A stretch of DNA of 64,000 bases from Flavobacterium restrictum (GTDB lineage Bacteria; Bacteroidota; Bacteroidia; Flavobacteriales; Flavobacteriaceae): NCBI RefSeq assembly GCF_007097245.1, contig NZ_VJZT01000013.1, forward strand, positions 1 through 64,000, given 5' to 3'. How positions within the stretch are numbered: the first letter of the stretch is position 1; each line of letters opens with the position of its first letter. Both the position numbers and the translations under genes were made by a program. The notes below the pieces were generated by a model. The model did not search any database. It was not told where the DNA came from and saw only the letters and a program-made list of their open reading frames with translations. Below are positions 26,035-35,092 of the stretch, in pieces.

Positions 26035-27033
26035 ATGCAGGCACCTATTTTATTATATCAAACCTCCCAAACCAACATCAATGTTGAAGTAACCTATTTG
26101 GACGAAAGTTTTTGGCTTTCGCAAAAAGCTATGGCGCAGTTATTTGGAGTTGAAATCAACACAACTAATTACCATTTAAAAGAAATTTATAAGTCAAATG
26201 AATTGGATGAAATTTCAACTATTCGAAAAATTCGAATAGTTCAAATGGAAGGAAAAAGAGAAGTGAGTCGAGAAATTGATTTCTACAATCTTGACGCCAT
26301 TATTGCTGTTGGTTATAGAGTTAATTCCAATCAAGCTACTCAATTCAGGATTTGGGCAACCAAAACCCTCAAAGAATTTATTATCAAAGGATTTGTTTTG
26401 AATGATGATATGCTCAAAAACGGCAAAGCTTTTGGCAAAGATTATTTTGAAGAATTACTGGAACGCATTCGAGAAATTCGCTCTTCGGAAAGACGATTTT
26501 ATCAAAAAATAACAGATATTTATGCGCTTTCGGCCAATTATGAAAAAGAAAGTCCTGCTACAAAAACATTTTTTGCCACAGTACAAAACAAATTGCATTG
26601 GGCAATAACAGGCAAAACAGCTGCGGAAATTATTTATACCGAAGCCGATGCCAACAAACTTTATATGGGCTTATCGACTTGGAAGGATGCGCCAAATGGT
26701 AAAATTCAAAAAACCGATTTGAGCATTGCCAAAAACTATTTGAACGATGCTCATCTTCAGGAATTAAACCGAATTGTTTCGGCTTATTTGGATTTGGCCG
26801 AGAATTATGCCAAAAGACAAATCGTGATGCAAATGGAAGATTGGACTTTGTTTTTGAATAATTTTCTACAACTTTCCAATTATCCAATTCTAAACGACAA
26901 AGGAAAAATAACTCATTTGGAAGCCAAAATTAAAGCGGAAATGGAGTTTGATAAATTTAGAATTATTCAAGACCGAGAATACTTATCCGATTTTGATAGA
27001 GCTGTTTTGGAACTTAAAAAAGACAACAATTAA
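26035..27033 (+). CDS. RhuM family protein
   Basis: 332 residues. The N-terminal half is the RhuM/virulence domain: VTYLDESFWLSQKAMAQLF, EINTTNYHLKEIYKSNEL, ISTIRKIRIVQMEGKREVSR, then NLDAIIAVGYRVNSNQATQFRIWA and TLKEFIIKGFVL. The C-terminal half has RIREIRSSERRFYQKITDIYA and a helical bundle to AVLELKKDNN. RhuM proteins have Bro-N/KilA-N-like DNA-binding features, are often carried by mobile elements, and occur beside restriction or Fic-type genes. The start is 1 base after the Lgt-like stop and the stop abuts the next ATG, so it is cotranscribed, yet its family suggests it was inserted into an older Lgt-radical SAM pair. Confidence 0.85.
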   Translation: MQAPILLYQTSQTNINVEVTYLDESFWLSQKAMAQLFGVEINTTNYHLKEIYKSNELDEISTIRKIRIVQMEGKREVSREIDFYNLDAIIAVGYRVNSNQATQFRIWATKTLKEFIIKGFVLNDDMLKNGKAFGKDYFEELLERIREIRSSERRFYQKITDIYALSANYEKESPATKTFFATVQNKLHWAITGKTAAEIIYTEADANKLYMGLSTWKDAPNGKIQKTDLSIAKNYLNDAHLQELNRIVSAYLDLAENYAKRQIVMQMEDWTLFLNNFLQLSNYPILNDKGKITHLEAKIKAEMEFDKFRIIQDREYLSDFDRAVLELKKDNN

Positions 27034-28434
27034 ATGAAAACCCGCGATTATATTTATTACGATTACACCAAAAGCCTTTGTCCAAGCTGCTTGGCACTTG
27101 TGGATACCAAAATTGTTTTTCAAGACGACAAGGTTTGGATGTTAAAACACTGCAAAGAACACGGCGAAATGAAGGCAATGATTGCGGACGATGTTGCCTA
27201 TTACAAGCAATTAAGAAACTACAACAAGCAATCCGAAATGCCATTGAAATTCAATACCAAAGTGCATTATGGCTGTCCGTATGATTGTGGTTTGTGTACC
27301 GATCACGAACAACATTCGTGCCTGACGGTGATAGAAGTTACAGATAGATGCAACCTCTCCTGCCCGACATGCTACGCCAATTCGTCGCCCAATTATGGCA
27401 GACACCGAACGCTGGAAGAAATCGAAAAAATGTTTGATGTGGTCGTAGCCAATGAAGGAGAACCCGATGTGGTTCAGATTTCAGGGGGCGAACCTACGGT
27501 GCATCCCGATTTTTTCAAGATTTTGGATATTGCCAAAAGCAAACCTATCAAACATTTGATGTTGAATACCAATGGAATCCGAATTGCAAAAGACATCCAT
27601 TTTGTAGAAAAACTGGCGAGTTATATGCCCGATTTCGAGATTTATTTGCAGTTTGACAGTTTCAAACCCGAAGTTTTGCAAAAATTGCGTGGCGAAGATT
27701 TAACCGAAGTTCGCAAAAAAGCCATCGCACATTTGAATCAATTTAACATTTCGACAACGCTAGTTATTACGCTTCAAAAAGGGGAAAACGATGATGAAAT
27801 TGGTAAAATTATAGAATATGCTTTACAGCAAAAATGTGTGCGTGGCGTAACATTTCAACCCACACAAGTGGCTGGAAGAAACGAAAATTATGACGATACT
27901 TCAGGCAGAATAACTTTGACAGAAGTTCGAAGAAAAATTTACGAGCAATATCCGCTTTTTACGCCCGAAGATTTGATTCCAGTTCCCTGCAATCCCGATG
28001 CTTTGTGTATGGCGTATGCTTTGAAAGTGGATGGCGATGTTTTTCCGATGACGCATTTGATAAATCCAGAAGATTTATTGAATAATTCCAAAAACACCAT
28101 TGTTTTTGAACACGATGAAAAACTAAAAACCCACATGCTGAATCTGTTTAGCACCGGAATTTCAGTAGATTGTGCCGAAGGAGAATTTAACGAATTGATG
28201 TGTTGTTTGCCCCGAGTGCAATCGGATTCTTTGCATTATGATAATTTGTTCCGGATTTTGATAATGAATTTTATGGATGCCCACGATTTTGATGTTCGAG
28301 CGGTCAAAAAATCCTGTGTGCATATTGTGAGCGATAAAATGAAAATTATCCCTTTTGAAACAATGAATTTATTTTACAGAGATCATAAAATTGATGGCAT
28401 TCGAGAAAAATTGAATCTTAATAACAATATATAA
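27034..28434 (+). CDS. Radical SAM protein resembling tetraether/membrane-spanning lipid synthase (Tes/MJ0619 type)
   Basis: 466 residues. The radical SAM cluster motif CNLSCPTC (Cys106, 110, 113) sits inside EVTDRCNLSCPTCYANSSP. Before it lie the extra cysteine elements of the Tes/MJ0619 family: CPSC (16-19), CKEHG (40-44), and YGCPYDCGLCTDHEQHSC (Cys81, 85, 88, 96). QISGGEPTVHPDF is the SAM-binding GGEP motif; later motifs include GVTFQPTQVAGR and a Cys/Pro segment at CNPDALCMAY. Archaeal Tes couples lipid tails to make tetraethers, and bacterial relatives are linked to membrane-spanning lipids. Together with the upstream Lgt-like gene this points to lipid-chain modification, but the reaction is inferred. 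Confidence 0.85.
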   Translation: MKTRDYIYYDYTKSLCPSCLALVDTKIVFQDDKVWMLKHCKEHGEMKAMIADDVAYYKQLRNYNKQSEMPLKFNTKVHYGCPYDCGLCTDHEQHSCLTVIEVTDRCNLSCPTCYANSSPNYGRHRTLEEIEKMFDVVVANEGEPDVVQISGGEPTVHPDFFKILDIAKSKPIKHLMLNTNGIRIAKDIHFVEKLASYMPDFEIYLQFDSFKPEVLQKLRGEDLTEVRKKAIAHLNQFNISTTLVITLQKGENDDEIGKIIEYALQQKCVRGVTFQPTQVAGRNENYDDTSGRITLTEVRRKIYEQYPLFTPEDLIPVPCNPDALCMAYALKVDGDVFPMTHLINPEDLLNNSKNTIVFEHDEKLKTHMLNLFSTGISVDCAEGEFNELMCCLPRVQSDSLHYDNLFRILIMNFMDAHDFDVRAVKKSCVHIVSDKMKIIPFETMNLFYRDHKIDGIREKLNLNNNI

Positions 28435-28437
28435 ATT

Positions 28438-28614
28438 ATGAATACAATATGGTTTTTATGTGGAATGGTTGTTTTTATCAGCGCAATCACTTTTTTGGTC
28501 GGTATTTTTATGCAATTCTCTGAAGAAAGTAAAAAACTAGGACTAAAAATGATACTTTATTCTGTTATTGCTTTCGTCATTGGTTTTGGTACTTGCATTG
28601 CCACCCTAACTTAA
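28438..28614 (+). CDS. Small membrane protein, two predicted helices
   Basis: 58 residues, ATG at 28438, TAA at 28612-28614, four bases after the radical SAM stop. Two hydrophobic stretches, FLCGMVVFISAITFLVGIFM and MILYSVIAFVIGFGTCIATL, are separated by a charged loop (QFSEESKKLGLK). Its position suggests cotranscription with the lipid-modification genes. I do not recognise the family; it might help localise or regulate the membrane enzyme. Confidence 0.6.
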   Translation: MNTIWFLCGMVVFISAITFLVGIFMQFSEESKKLGLKMILYSVIAFVIGFGTCIATLT

Positions 28615-28651
28615 TTTGTTTTAAGTTAAAAAAAAGGATTAAAAAGTAAAG

Positions 28652-28780
28652 TAAGTAAGTCGAAAGTTTTAATGTCGTAAAGTCAAAAGAAGCAATATTG
28701 TCAATAATAGTTCAAAATCAATCTATTACTCCATTTTGTCTAATTTTTAAAACACGACATCATACGATGATTGTTACTTA
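28652..28780. repeat. Dispersed ~125-bp element, copy 1
   Basis: Begins TAAGTAAGTCGAAAG and ends GATGATTGTTACTTA, with terminal TAAGT/ACTTA and inner ATGTCGT/ACGACAT pairing, and a local ATCAT/ATGAT hairpin near the right end. Almost identical to the copy at 43275-43398 and related to the one at 54641-54762. It lies in the 337-base gap between the small membrane protein and gcvT; the rest of that gap shows nothing recognisable. Confidence 0.85.
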
Positions 28781-28951
28781 TATTAAACCTAGAATTTTAA
28801 AAATCATTTATAGAATTCCTCACAACAACAATCTGCAACAAATTATAGAAAAACCAACACAAAACAACTTACCAAATTACGCCTCAAAAACCCTTTGCCA
28901 CTCCATAAATAATCAATAAATTAGCCACTTCAAATTTTAGTACCATCTACA

Positions 28952-30034
28952 ATGAAAAATACTGCGCTAACGCACATACATGAGAGTTTAGGAGCCAAAA
29001 TGCTTCCGTTTGCTGGATACAATATGCCTATTTTATACGAGGGAGTCAATGCCGAACACGAAACCGTTCGCAATGCGGTGGGCGTTTTTGACGTTTCGCA
29101 CATGGGGGAATTCCTGTTGACAGGACCAAACGCTTTGGCTTTGATTCAGAAAGTGACTTCGAATGATGCTTCGACTTTGACCATTGGTAGAGCGCAATAT
29201 TCTTGTTTGCCCAACAATGATGGCGGAATTGTAGACGATTTATTGGTTTACAAAATGAAAGACGAGCAGTATTTATTGGTCGTAAACGCCTCAAATATCG
29301 ATAAAGATTGGGATTGGATTTCGGCCCATAATGATTTAGGTGTGGACATGAAAAACCTTTCGGATGACTATTCCTTACTGGCTATTCAAGGACCAAAAGC
29401 GGTAGAAGCCATGCAAAGTTTGACTTCGGTTGACTTATCAGCAATTGCCTATTATCATTTTAAAGTAGGCGATTTTGCAGGAATCAATCATGTGATTATT
29501 TCGGCAACAGGGTATACCGGTTCAGGAGGTTTCGAAATTTATTGCAAAAATGAAGAGGTAGAACAAATCTGGAACAACGTTTTTGAAGCAGGTGCACCCT
29601 TTGGAATTAAACCTATTGGACTTGCCGCTCGCGATACCTTGCGTTTAGAAATGGGATTTTGTTTGTACGGAAACGACATCAACGATACCACATCGCCACT
29701 AGAAGCTGGATTGGGTTGGATTACCAAATTCAACAAAGAATTCACGAATTCCGAGAGCCTAAAAAAGCAAAAAGAATCGGGTGTTTCTAAAAAACTAGTA
29801 GCCTTCGAAATGCAAGAACGCGCCGTACCCAGACACGATTACGAGATTGTAGATGCAGCGGGCAACACCATTGGAATCGTGACCTCGGGAACCATGTCGC
29901 CCTCCATGAATATGGGCATTGGAATGGGGTATGTAACGACTCAAAATAGTGCTATTGATAGTGCTATTTTTATCCGAATCCGTAAAAATGACGTTCCTGC
30001 CAAGGTGGTCAAATTGCCTTTTTACAAGAAATAA
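28952..30034 (+). CDS. gcvT: Glycine cleavage system T protein (aminomethyltransferase)
   Basis: 360 residues. Opening [20 protein letters not shown] and [20 protein letters not shown], then the folate-contact motifs [29 protein letters not shown] and [17 protein letters not shown], and the closing [14 protein letters not shown]. The protein transfers the aminomethyl group of glycine to tetrahydrofolate in the cleavage complex with GcvP, GcvH and Lpd; none of these is adjacent, which is usual for flavobacteria. No glycine riboswitch is evident upstream. Confidence 0.94.
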   Translation: MKNTALTHIHESLGAKMLPFAGYNMPILYEGVNAEHETVRNAVGVFDVSHMGEFLLTGPNALALIQKVTSNDASTLTIGRAQYSCLPNNDGGIVDDLLVYKMKDEQYLLVVNASNIDKDWDWISAHNDLGVDMKNLSDDYSLLAIQGPKAVEAMQSLTSVDLSAIAYYHFKVGDFAGINHVIISATGYTGSGGFEIYCKNEEVEQIWNNVFEAGAPFGIKPIGLAARDTLRLEMGFCLYGNDINDTTSPLEAGLGWITKFNKEFTNSESLKKQKESGVSKKLVAFEMQERAVPRHDYEIVDAAGNTIGIVTSGTMSPSMNMGIGMGYVTTQNSAIDSAIFIRIRKNDVPAKVVKLPFYKK

Positions 30035-30077
30035 GAAAAGAAAAAAAGCGATGTCAACATCCAAATTGAACGTCTAA

Positions 30078-32108
30078 ATGAAGAAATTTTCACTACTACT
30101 CTTCCTAGTTCCATTTTGGTTATTTAGCCAAAATAACAAAAATCCTTGTGACGTTCTTTTCAAAATAAACAACCTCATTCAGCAGGAACATGTAAACCCA
30201 AAACCGGTAGATGACAGTCTATCGGTTTATGTTTTTGACCAACTAATTAACGAATTAGATCCGTTGAGAAATATCCTTTTCAAATCCGATTATGATGCTT
30301 TATCACATCAATACCGCCTGTCTATTGATGACTTTATAAAAAGCAAAAACTGTGCATTCATCAATGACATTACCACTGTTTATGCAACTAGTTTGAAGCG
30401 AAACAAAGCGTTATTAGAAAAATTAAACTCCCAGAAAATCGATTTTGAAACTCCAGATACGATTCGGTTTTACAAAAAATCATTTCCTATTTACATGACC
30501 GAAAATGATGTAGAAAAAATTTGGAAGAAAAAAATCAGATTCGAAATTTTAAATGAAGCAACAAGTTCTAGCAAAAACTTGGATTCGATACAAGCCAATT
30601 TTGCGACAATAGCTTTGGAATTAAAAAATAAAATTATACAAAACGAGCTGTGCAAAATCAATGCAATACTAGAAAAAGACCTTGCCATACAAGAAAAAAT
30701 CTATACGCATTTTTGTACTTATTTTGACCCACATACTAATTATTTAAGCACCGATACCAAGTCTAGTTTTGTATCCTCCTTATCAAAAGAGCGGTTATCC
30801 TTGGGATTTGTAGTAAGTCTCAACGAAAAAAACGAAATTATTATTGCGGATCTCGACTTGAAAGGCCCGGCTTATAAAAACGGGAAAATCAAAAAAGGAG
30901 ATCAAATTATCTCGCTCTCTAACCAGAAAGAAACCTTGGAAGTTTCCTGTACATCGCTGGACGCAATAGCGAATTTAATACAATCCGATGCTAATAAAAT
31001 CATCACATTAACCCTGAAGCGAAAAGCCGAAAAAAACTTCACGGTAACGATAGAAAAAGAAATTTTAAAGGACGATTTGAACTCCGTTTATAGCTTTATA
31101 ATCACTAAAAAATCAAAAATAGGATACATTAGAATTCCTAGTTTTTATTCGAATTTTGAAGGATTCAATAGTTTGGGTTGCGCCGAAGATGTTGCTAGAG
31201 AAGTCATTAAATTGCAAAAAGACAACATCAAAGGATTAGTTATTGACCTCAAGGATAACGGCGGTGGCTCTATGGAGGAGGCTATAAAACTGGCTGGAAT
31301 TTTTGTACATCACGGGCCAATTTCGATAGTTGTTGACCATAAAAAACAGCAACAAGTACTCGAGGATCCTTTTAGAGGCTTTTTGTACAAAGGGCCAATT
31401 GTAATTCTAGTAAATGGCAATTCGGCATCGGCGAGTGAATTTTTTGCTGGTATTCTTCAGGATTATAATCGGGCCATGATTGTGGGGAGCAGCACGTTGG
31501 GCAAAGCTACGATGCAAACAATTCTTCCTTTAGAAAAAGGAGATGAATCCAATTTTGTTAAAGTTACCATCAACAAATTTTACCGCGTAACAGGCAAAAG
31601 TCATCAAAGTATTGGCGTAATTCCAGACGTGGCACTTCCTGAATTTTACGATCCTCTTTTAGAAAAAGAAAGTAATTTTACTACTGCTTTCAAAAATGAT
31701 TCTATCGCTACTGATTTAAAATTCAAGCCTTACGTTTCCTCGAGTTTGATTCAAGAATTATCAAAAAATAGTTTAAAAAGAGTGGCAACCGATTCCTATT
31801 TTAATGACATTCTCGGTATTAATAAAAAAATAGAAGCACTTGTAAATACGACCAAAGCCAGTATTTCAATGACGCTACAATCTGTTTTTGAGGAACAAAA
31901 CAACTCGGCTACTTTGTGGGAGGAAATCACTAAATTTGATGATAAAATTGACCTTTTATCAGTTACCAATTCCAATTACAACGAAGCTTTATTGATGGTG
32001 TATCCTCTAGAAAAAGAGAACAATAAAAACCAAATAAAAGCCCTAAAAACCAATCATTATTTGAATGAAGCGGTAACGATAATTGAAGAATTTAACGCCT
32101 TGAAATAA
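30078..32108 (+). CDS. S41 family (C-terminal processing) peptidase with PDZ domain
   Basis: 676 residues. Signal peptide MKKFSLLLFLVPFWLFSQ, an N-terminal helical domain (YFDPHTNYLS before the PDZ as in tail-specific proteases), PDZ domain about 235-320 (LSLGFVVSLNEKNEIIIADL, GDQIISL), and the S41 catalytic core: GYIRIPSFY, GLVIDLKDNGGGSMEEA, NGNSASASEFFAGILQDYNRA (nucleophile Ser) and GSSTLGKATMQT (Lys of the Ser-Lys dyad). Prc-like periplasmic proteases trim envelope proteins. Length is close to Prc of E. coli. It follows gcvT by 43 bases and may share its transcript. Confidence 0.9.
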   Translation: MKKFSLLLFLVPFWLFSQNNKNPCDVLFKINNLIQQEHVNPKPVDDSLSVYVFDQLINELDPLRNILFKSDYDALSHQYRLSIDDFIKSKNCAFINDITTVYATSLKRNKALLEKLNSQKIDFETPDTIRFYKKSFPIYMTENDVEKIWKKKIRFEILNEATSSSKNLDSIQANFATIALELKNKIIQNELCKINAILEKDLAIQEKIYTHFCTYFDPHTNYLSTDTKSSFVSSLSKERLSLGFVVSLNEKNEIIIADLDLKGPAYKNGKIKKGDQIISLSNQKETLEVSCTSLDAIANLIQSDANKIITLTLKRKAEKNFTVTIEKEILKDDLNSVYSFIITKKSKIGYIRIPSFYSNFEGFNSLGCAEDVAREVIKLQKDNIKGLVIDLKDNGGGSMEEAIKLAGIFVHHGPISIVVDHKKQQQVLEDPFRGFLYKGPIVILVNGNSASASEFFAGILQDYNRAMIVGSSTLGKATMQTILPLEKGDESNFVKVTINKFYRVTGKSHQSIGVIPDVALPEFYDPLLEKESNFTTAFKNDSIATDLKFKPYVSSSLIQELSKNSLKRVATDSYFNDILGINKKIEALVNTTKASISMTLQSVFEEQNNSATLWEEITKFDDKIDLLSVTNSNYNEALLMVYPLEKENNKNQIKALKTNHYLNEAVTIIEEFNALK

Positions 32109-32145
32109 ATACATACAATTTGAATAAAAGATTACCATCAGATTT

Positions 32146-32175
32146 TTGGTAAAATAAGGAATAACTGTATTTTTG
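32146..32175 (+). promoter_or_regulatory. Promoter of the YebC-family gene
   Basis: TTG at 32146-32148, a 19-base spacer and TATTTTTG at 32168-32175; the ATG follows 20 bases later. Full match to TTG-N17-23-TAnnTTTG. Confidence 0.7.
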
Positions 32176-32194
32176 CAGTTCTAAAAAAATAGCA

Positions 32195-32905
32195 ATGGGA
32201 AGAGCGTTTGAGTTCCGAAAAGGTAGAAAAATGAAACGTTGGTCAGCAATGGCCAAAGCCTTTACTAGAATTGGTAAAGATATTGTAATGGCCGTAAAAG
32301 AAGGAGGGCCAAATCCAGAAGCAAATTCTAGATTAAGAGCCGTAATTCAGAATTCGAAGGCAGTAAATATGCCCAAAGAAAACGTGGAACGCGCCATCAA
32401 AAAAGCAACCGATAAAGATACGGCAAACTATAAAGAGGTCTTGTTCGAAGGGTATGCGCCACACGGAATAGCGATTTTAGTCGAAACAGCAACGGACAAC
32501 AACAATAGAACTGTTGCCAATGTTCGTAGTTATTTTAATAAATGCAATGGTACCATGGGAACGCAGGGTTCTGTGGAATTTATGTTTGACCATACCTGTA
32601 ATTTCCGAATCCCAAAAGAAGGTATTGATCCCGAAGAATTAGAACTAGAACTTATCGATTTTGGTGCCGAAGAAGTTTTTGAAGACGAAGATGGTATTTT
32701 GATATATGCTCCTTTTGGAAGTTTTGGAACCATTCAAAAAGAATTAGAAACTAGAAATTTAGAAATACTTTCGTCTGGTTTTGAAAGAATTCCTCAAATT
32801 ACCAAAAAACTAACTGAAGCCGAAATGGCCGATGTTGAAAAATTGATTGAAAAAATGGAGGAAGATGATGACGTTATGAACGTGTATCATACCATGGAAG
32901 AATAA
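32195..32905 (+). CDS. YebC/PmpR family protein
   Basis: 236 residues, the standard length. Opens MGRAFEFRKGRKMKRWSAMA, then ARIGKDI-like FTRIGKDIVMAVKEGGPNPE and the basic helix NMPKENVERAIKKA, followed by the acid-rich domains 2 and 3 (IAILVETATDNNNRTVANVR). YebC proteins were first called transcription regulators; newer work links YebC2-type members to ribosomes stalled on proline-rich sequences. Which subgroup this belongs to cannot be settled by eye. Single-gene transcript with a full promoter and a very strong terminator. Confidence 0.92.
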   Translation: MGRAFEFRKGRKMKRWSAMAKAFTRIGKDIVMAVKEGGPNPEANSRLRAVIQNSKAVNMPKENVERAIKKATDKDTANYKEVLFEGYAPHGIAILVETATDNNNRTVANVRSYFNKCNGTMGTQGSVEFMFDHTCNFRIPKEGIDPEELELELIDFGAEEVFEDEDGILIYAPFGSFGTIQKELETRNLEILSSGFERIPQITKKLTEAEMADVEKLIEKMEEDDDVMNVYHTMEE

Positions 32906-32947
32906 TAGCAATCTATTTTGGTCACAAATAGTATTGGGATTTGAAAT

Positions 32948-32995
32948 AAATCCATAAAAAAACTCCATATTGCTATGGAGTTTTTTTATGGATTT
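32948..32995. terminator. Bidirectional terminator between yebC and kup
   Basis: AAATCCATAAAAAAACTCCATA and its exact 22-base inverse surround a TTGC loop; A and T runs on the two sides serve the convergent genes. Confidence 0.9.
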
Positions 32996-32998
32996 TAA

Positions 32999-34969
32999 TT
33001 AGTTTTTAGAATAAACCCTTGTTAATCCTATATTTTCTGGCGGATGCAATACCATAGGGAATTTCTCGATTTTTACAGAGCTGCTGTCTAATCCAAAAGC
33101 ACTCTCCTCTGATAGACTTATTTTTTTGATAAAGAAATACGTGTTCATTACCAATTTTTCATGCCACAACATATCGCTATCATTGGATAAGAATTTTTCG
33201 GATAATACAAATTTAAAATCACCTATAATGTTATTTTTATTCAAGGATTCATAACGACTAGTAATATCCACTTCGCCTTTTTTAACCATATCCTTAATTA
33301 CTTCTTTAAACATCAAGTTAATTTTGGTTGGTTCTCTAAACCCTAAATTGAAGTCTACACGATACAAATCATCTTTAACCATTTCGGTAACTTTATACTC
33401 GGTTTTATACGGTTCAGATAAAATATTTACGTGAACGAACCAGTAAATATCTGCTCTTTTGGGTCTTTTTTGCAAAATAGAATACATTACTTTTTCTTCT
33501 ATTTCATCTACTCTATTGGCATTGGTCATGTAAACCAAATGTGTTGCGTATTTAGGAATCGTTAAATCGGCACTTAACTCAACCAAAACTTTCTTATAAT
33601 CTTCAATTTTTACAATTTTGGTGTAGTTCTTGTTGATTTTTTTGGCCAAATACCAAATTGTCATTACCGAAATTAACATCATTGCAATGAACAATGTTAC
33701 ATAACCACCTTCGGCAAATTTAGTAATATTAGCTGCTAGAAAACTTAATTCGATACCAAGATAAATAGTGATTAAAGGTACAATAAAATACAACTTCACC
33801 CTTTTCATAATCAAATAGTAGTTGAGCAAAATAGTGGTCATTATCATGCACAAAATAATAGCTAAACCATACGCATGCTCCATGTTACTGGATTCTCTAA
33901 AGTGCAAAACAATCCCGATACAACCCGCTAATAACAACCAGTTTATAGAAGGAATATACAATTGTCCTTTTAATTCCGTAGGGTATTTAATTTTTACTTT
34001 TGGCCAAAAATTGAGCCTCATTGCCTCGTTTATTAAAGTAAATGATCCACTAATCAATGCTTGAGAAGCAATAACTGCGGCAAGTGTTGCAATAACAATT
34101 CCAAAAGGCTGAAACCAACTGGGCATGATTAAGTAAAATGGATTTCCGTTTGACCCACCAAGGCTTTGCAAAGAGCTGCCTTCATGGTGAATTAAATAAG
34201 CTCCTTGTCCAAAATAATTTAAAACCAAAGCTGTTTTTACAAAAATCCAACTGATTCTGATATTTTTCCTTCCGCAATGCCCCATATCCGAATATAAAGC
34301 TTCGGCACCAGTAGTACAAAGGAATACAAATCCTAAAACAAAAAAACCGTCCGGGTGAATGGATAATAAATGATACGCATAGTACGGATTAATTGCTTTG
34401 AAAACCTCTGGATGATTCACAATTTGAACGCTCCCAAGTATAGCAAGCATTCCAAACCAAATCATCATCATAGGGGCAAAAAATTTACCCACTAATTTAG
34501 TTCCAAATTGTTGGATCATAAACAGCACACACAAAATCCCAATAACGATGGGAACGGTATTTATTTCTGGATAAAAGGTACGAATTCCCTCAACAGCTGA
34601 CGACACAGATATTGGTGGGGTGATAATACCGTCTGCAAGTAAAGCACTACCACCAATAATGGCGGGGACAATAAGCCATTTTATTTTTGTTTTTTTGACT
34701 AATGCGTAAAGCGCAAAAATCCCGCCTTCACCATGATTGTCTGCACTCAAAGTAATGAGTACATATTTGATAGTTGTTTGCAAGGTTAGCGTCCAAAAAA
34801 CGCAGGATATACCACCTAAAACAACATCGGCATTGATGGTTAGATCACCAAGTATGGCTTTCATTACATATAAAGGTGACGTTCCAATATCACCATAAAT
34901 TATTCCTAAAGAAATCAATAAACCGCCTAATGTTAACTTACTATGGAGGTCTTTGTGCGATGTGCTCAT
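32999..34969 (-). CDS. kup: KUP/HAK/KT family potassium uptake protein
   Basis: 656 residues with about twelve transmembrane helices. The signature GIIYGDIGTSPLYVMKAILG near the N-terminus, the GEGGIFALYALV helix, and QGAYLIHHEG are the family motifs; the cytosolic C-terminal domain begins about residue 440 (MTIWYLAKKINKNY). These transporters import K+ with protons. Start at ATG 34969. Length is normal. There is no regulatory K+ leader that I can recognise; transcription ends at the terminator shared with yebC. Confidence 0.93.
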   Translation of the reverse strand: MSTSHKDLHSKLTLGGLLISLGIIYGDIGTSPLYVMKAILGDLTINADVVLGGISCVFWTLTLQTTIKYVLITLSADNHGEGGIFALYALVKKTKIKWLIVPAIIGGSALLADGIITPPISVSSAVEGIRTFYPEINTVPIVIGILCVLFMIQQFGTKLVGKFFAPMMMIWFGMLAILGSVQIVNHPEVFKAINPYYAYHLLSIHPDGFFVLGFVFLCTTGAEALYSDMGHCGRKNIRISWIFVKTALVLNYFGQGAYLIHHEGSSLQSLGGSNGNPFYLIMPSWFQPFGIVIATLAAVIASQALISGSFTLINEAMRLNFWPKVKIKYPTELKGQLYIPSINWLLLAGCIGIVLHFRESSNMEHAYGLAIILCMIMTTILLNYYLIMKRVKLYFIVPLITIYLGIELSFLAANITKFAEGGYVTLFIAMMLISVMTIWYLAKKINKNYTKIVKIEDYKKVLVELSADLTIPKYATHLVYMTNANRVDEIEEKVMYSILQKRPKRADIYWFVHVNILSEPYKTEYKVTEMVKDDLYRVDFNLGFREPTKINLMFKEVIKDMVKKGEVDITSRYESLNKNNIIGDFKFVLSEKFLSNDSDMLWHEKLVMNTYFFIKKISLSEESAFGLDSSSVKIEKFPMVLHPPENIGLTRVYSKN

Positions 34970-35046
34970 GTAAAATTTTTAAAAAACTTGTCAAATTTAC
35001 TGTATTTAAATAAATTAGAGGGTTAATTTCTTAAAAAAAACATAAA

Positions 35047-35073
35047 AAAACACGGTTGTTGGAACCGTGTTTT
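35047..35073 (-). terminator. Terminator after the repeat-rich secreted protein gene
   Basis: AAAACACGGTT and AACCGTGTTTT pair around GTTGG; on the minus strand it ends in a T run, 20 bases past the stop. Confidence 0.8.
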
Positions 35074-35092
35074 TCGTTTCTTATCTTCAATG

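Noticed and set aside
28652..28780. CRISPR-like array formed by the dispersed element
   Set aside because: The three copies are separated by 11-15 kb, with no regular repeats and spacers and no cas genes.
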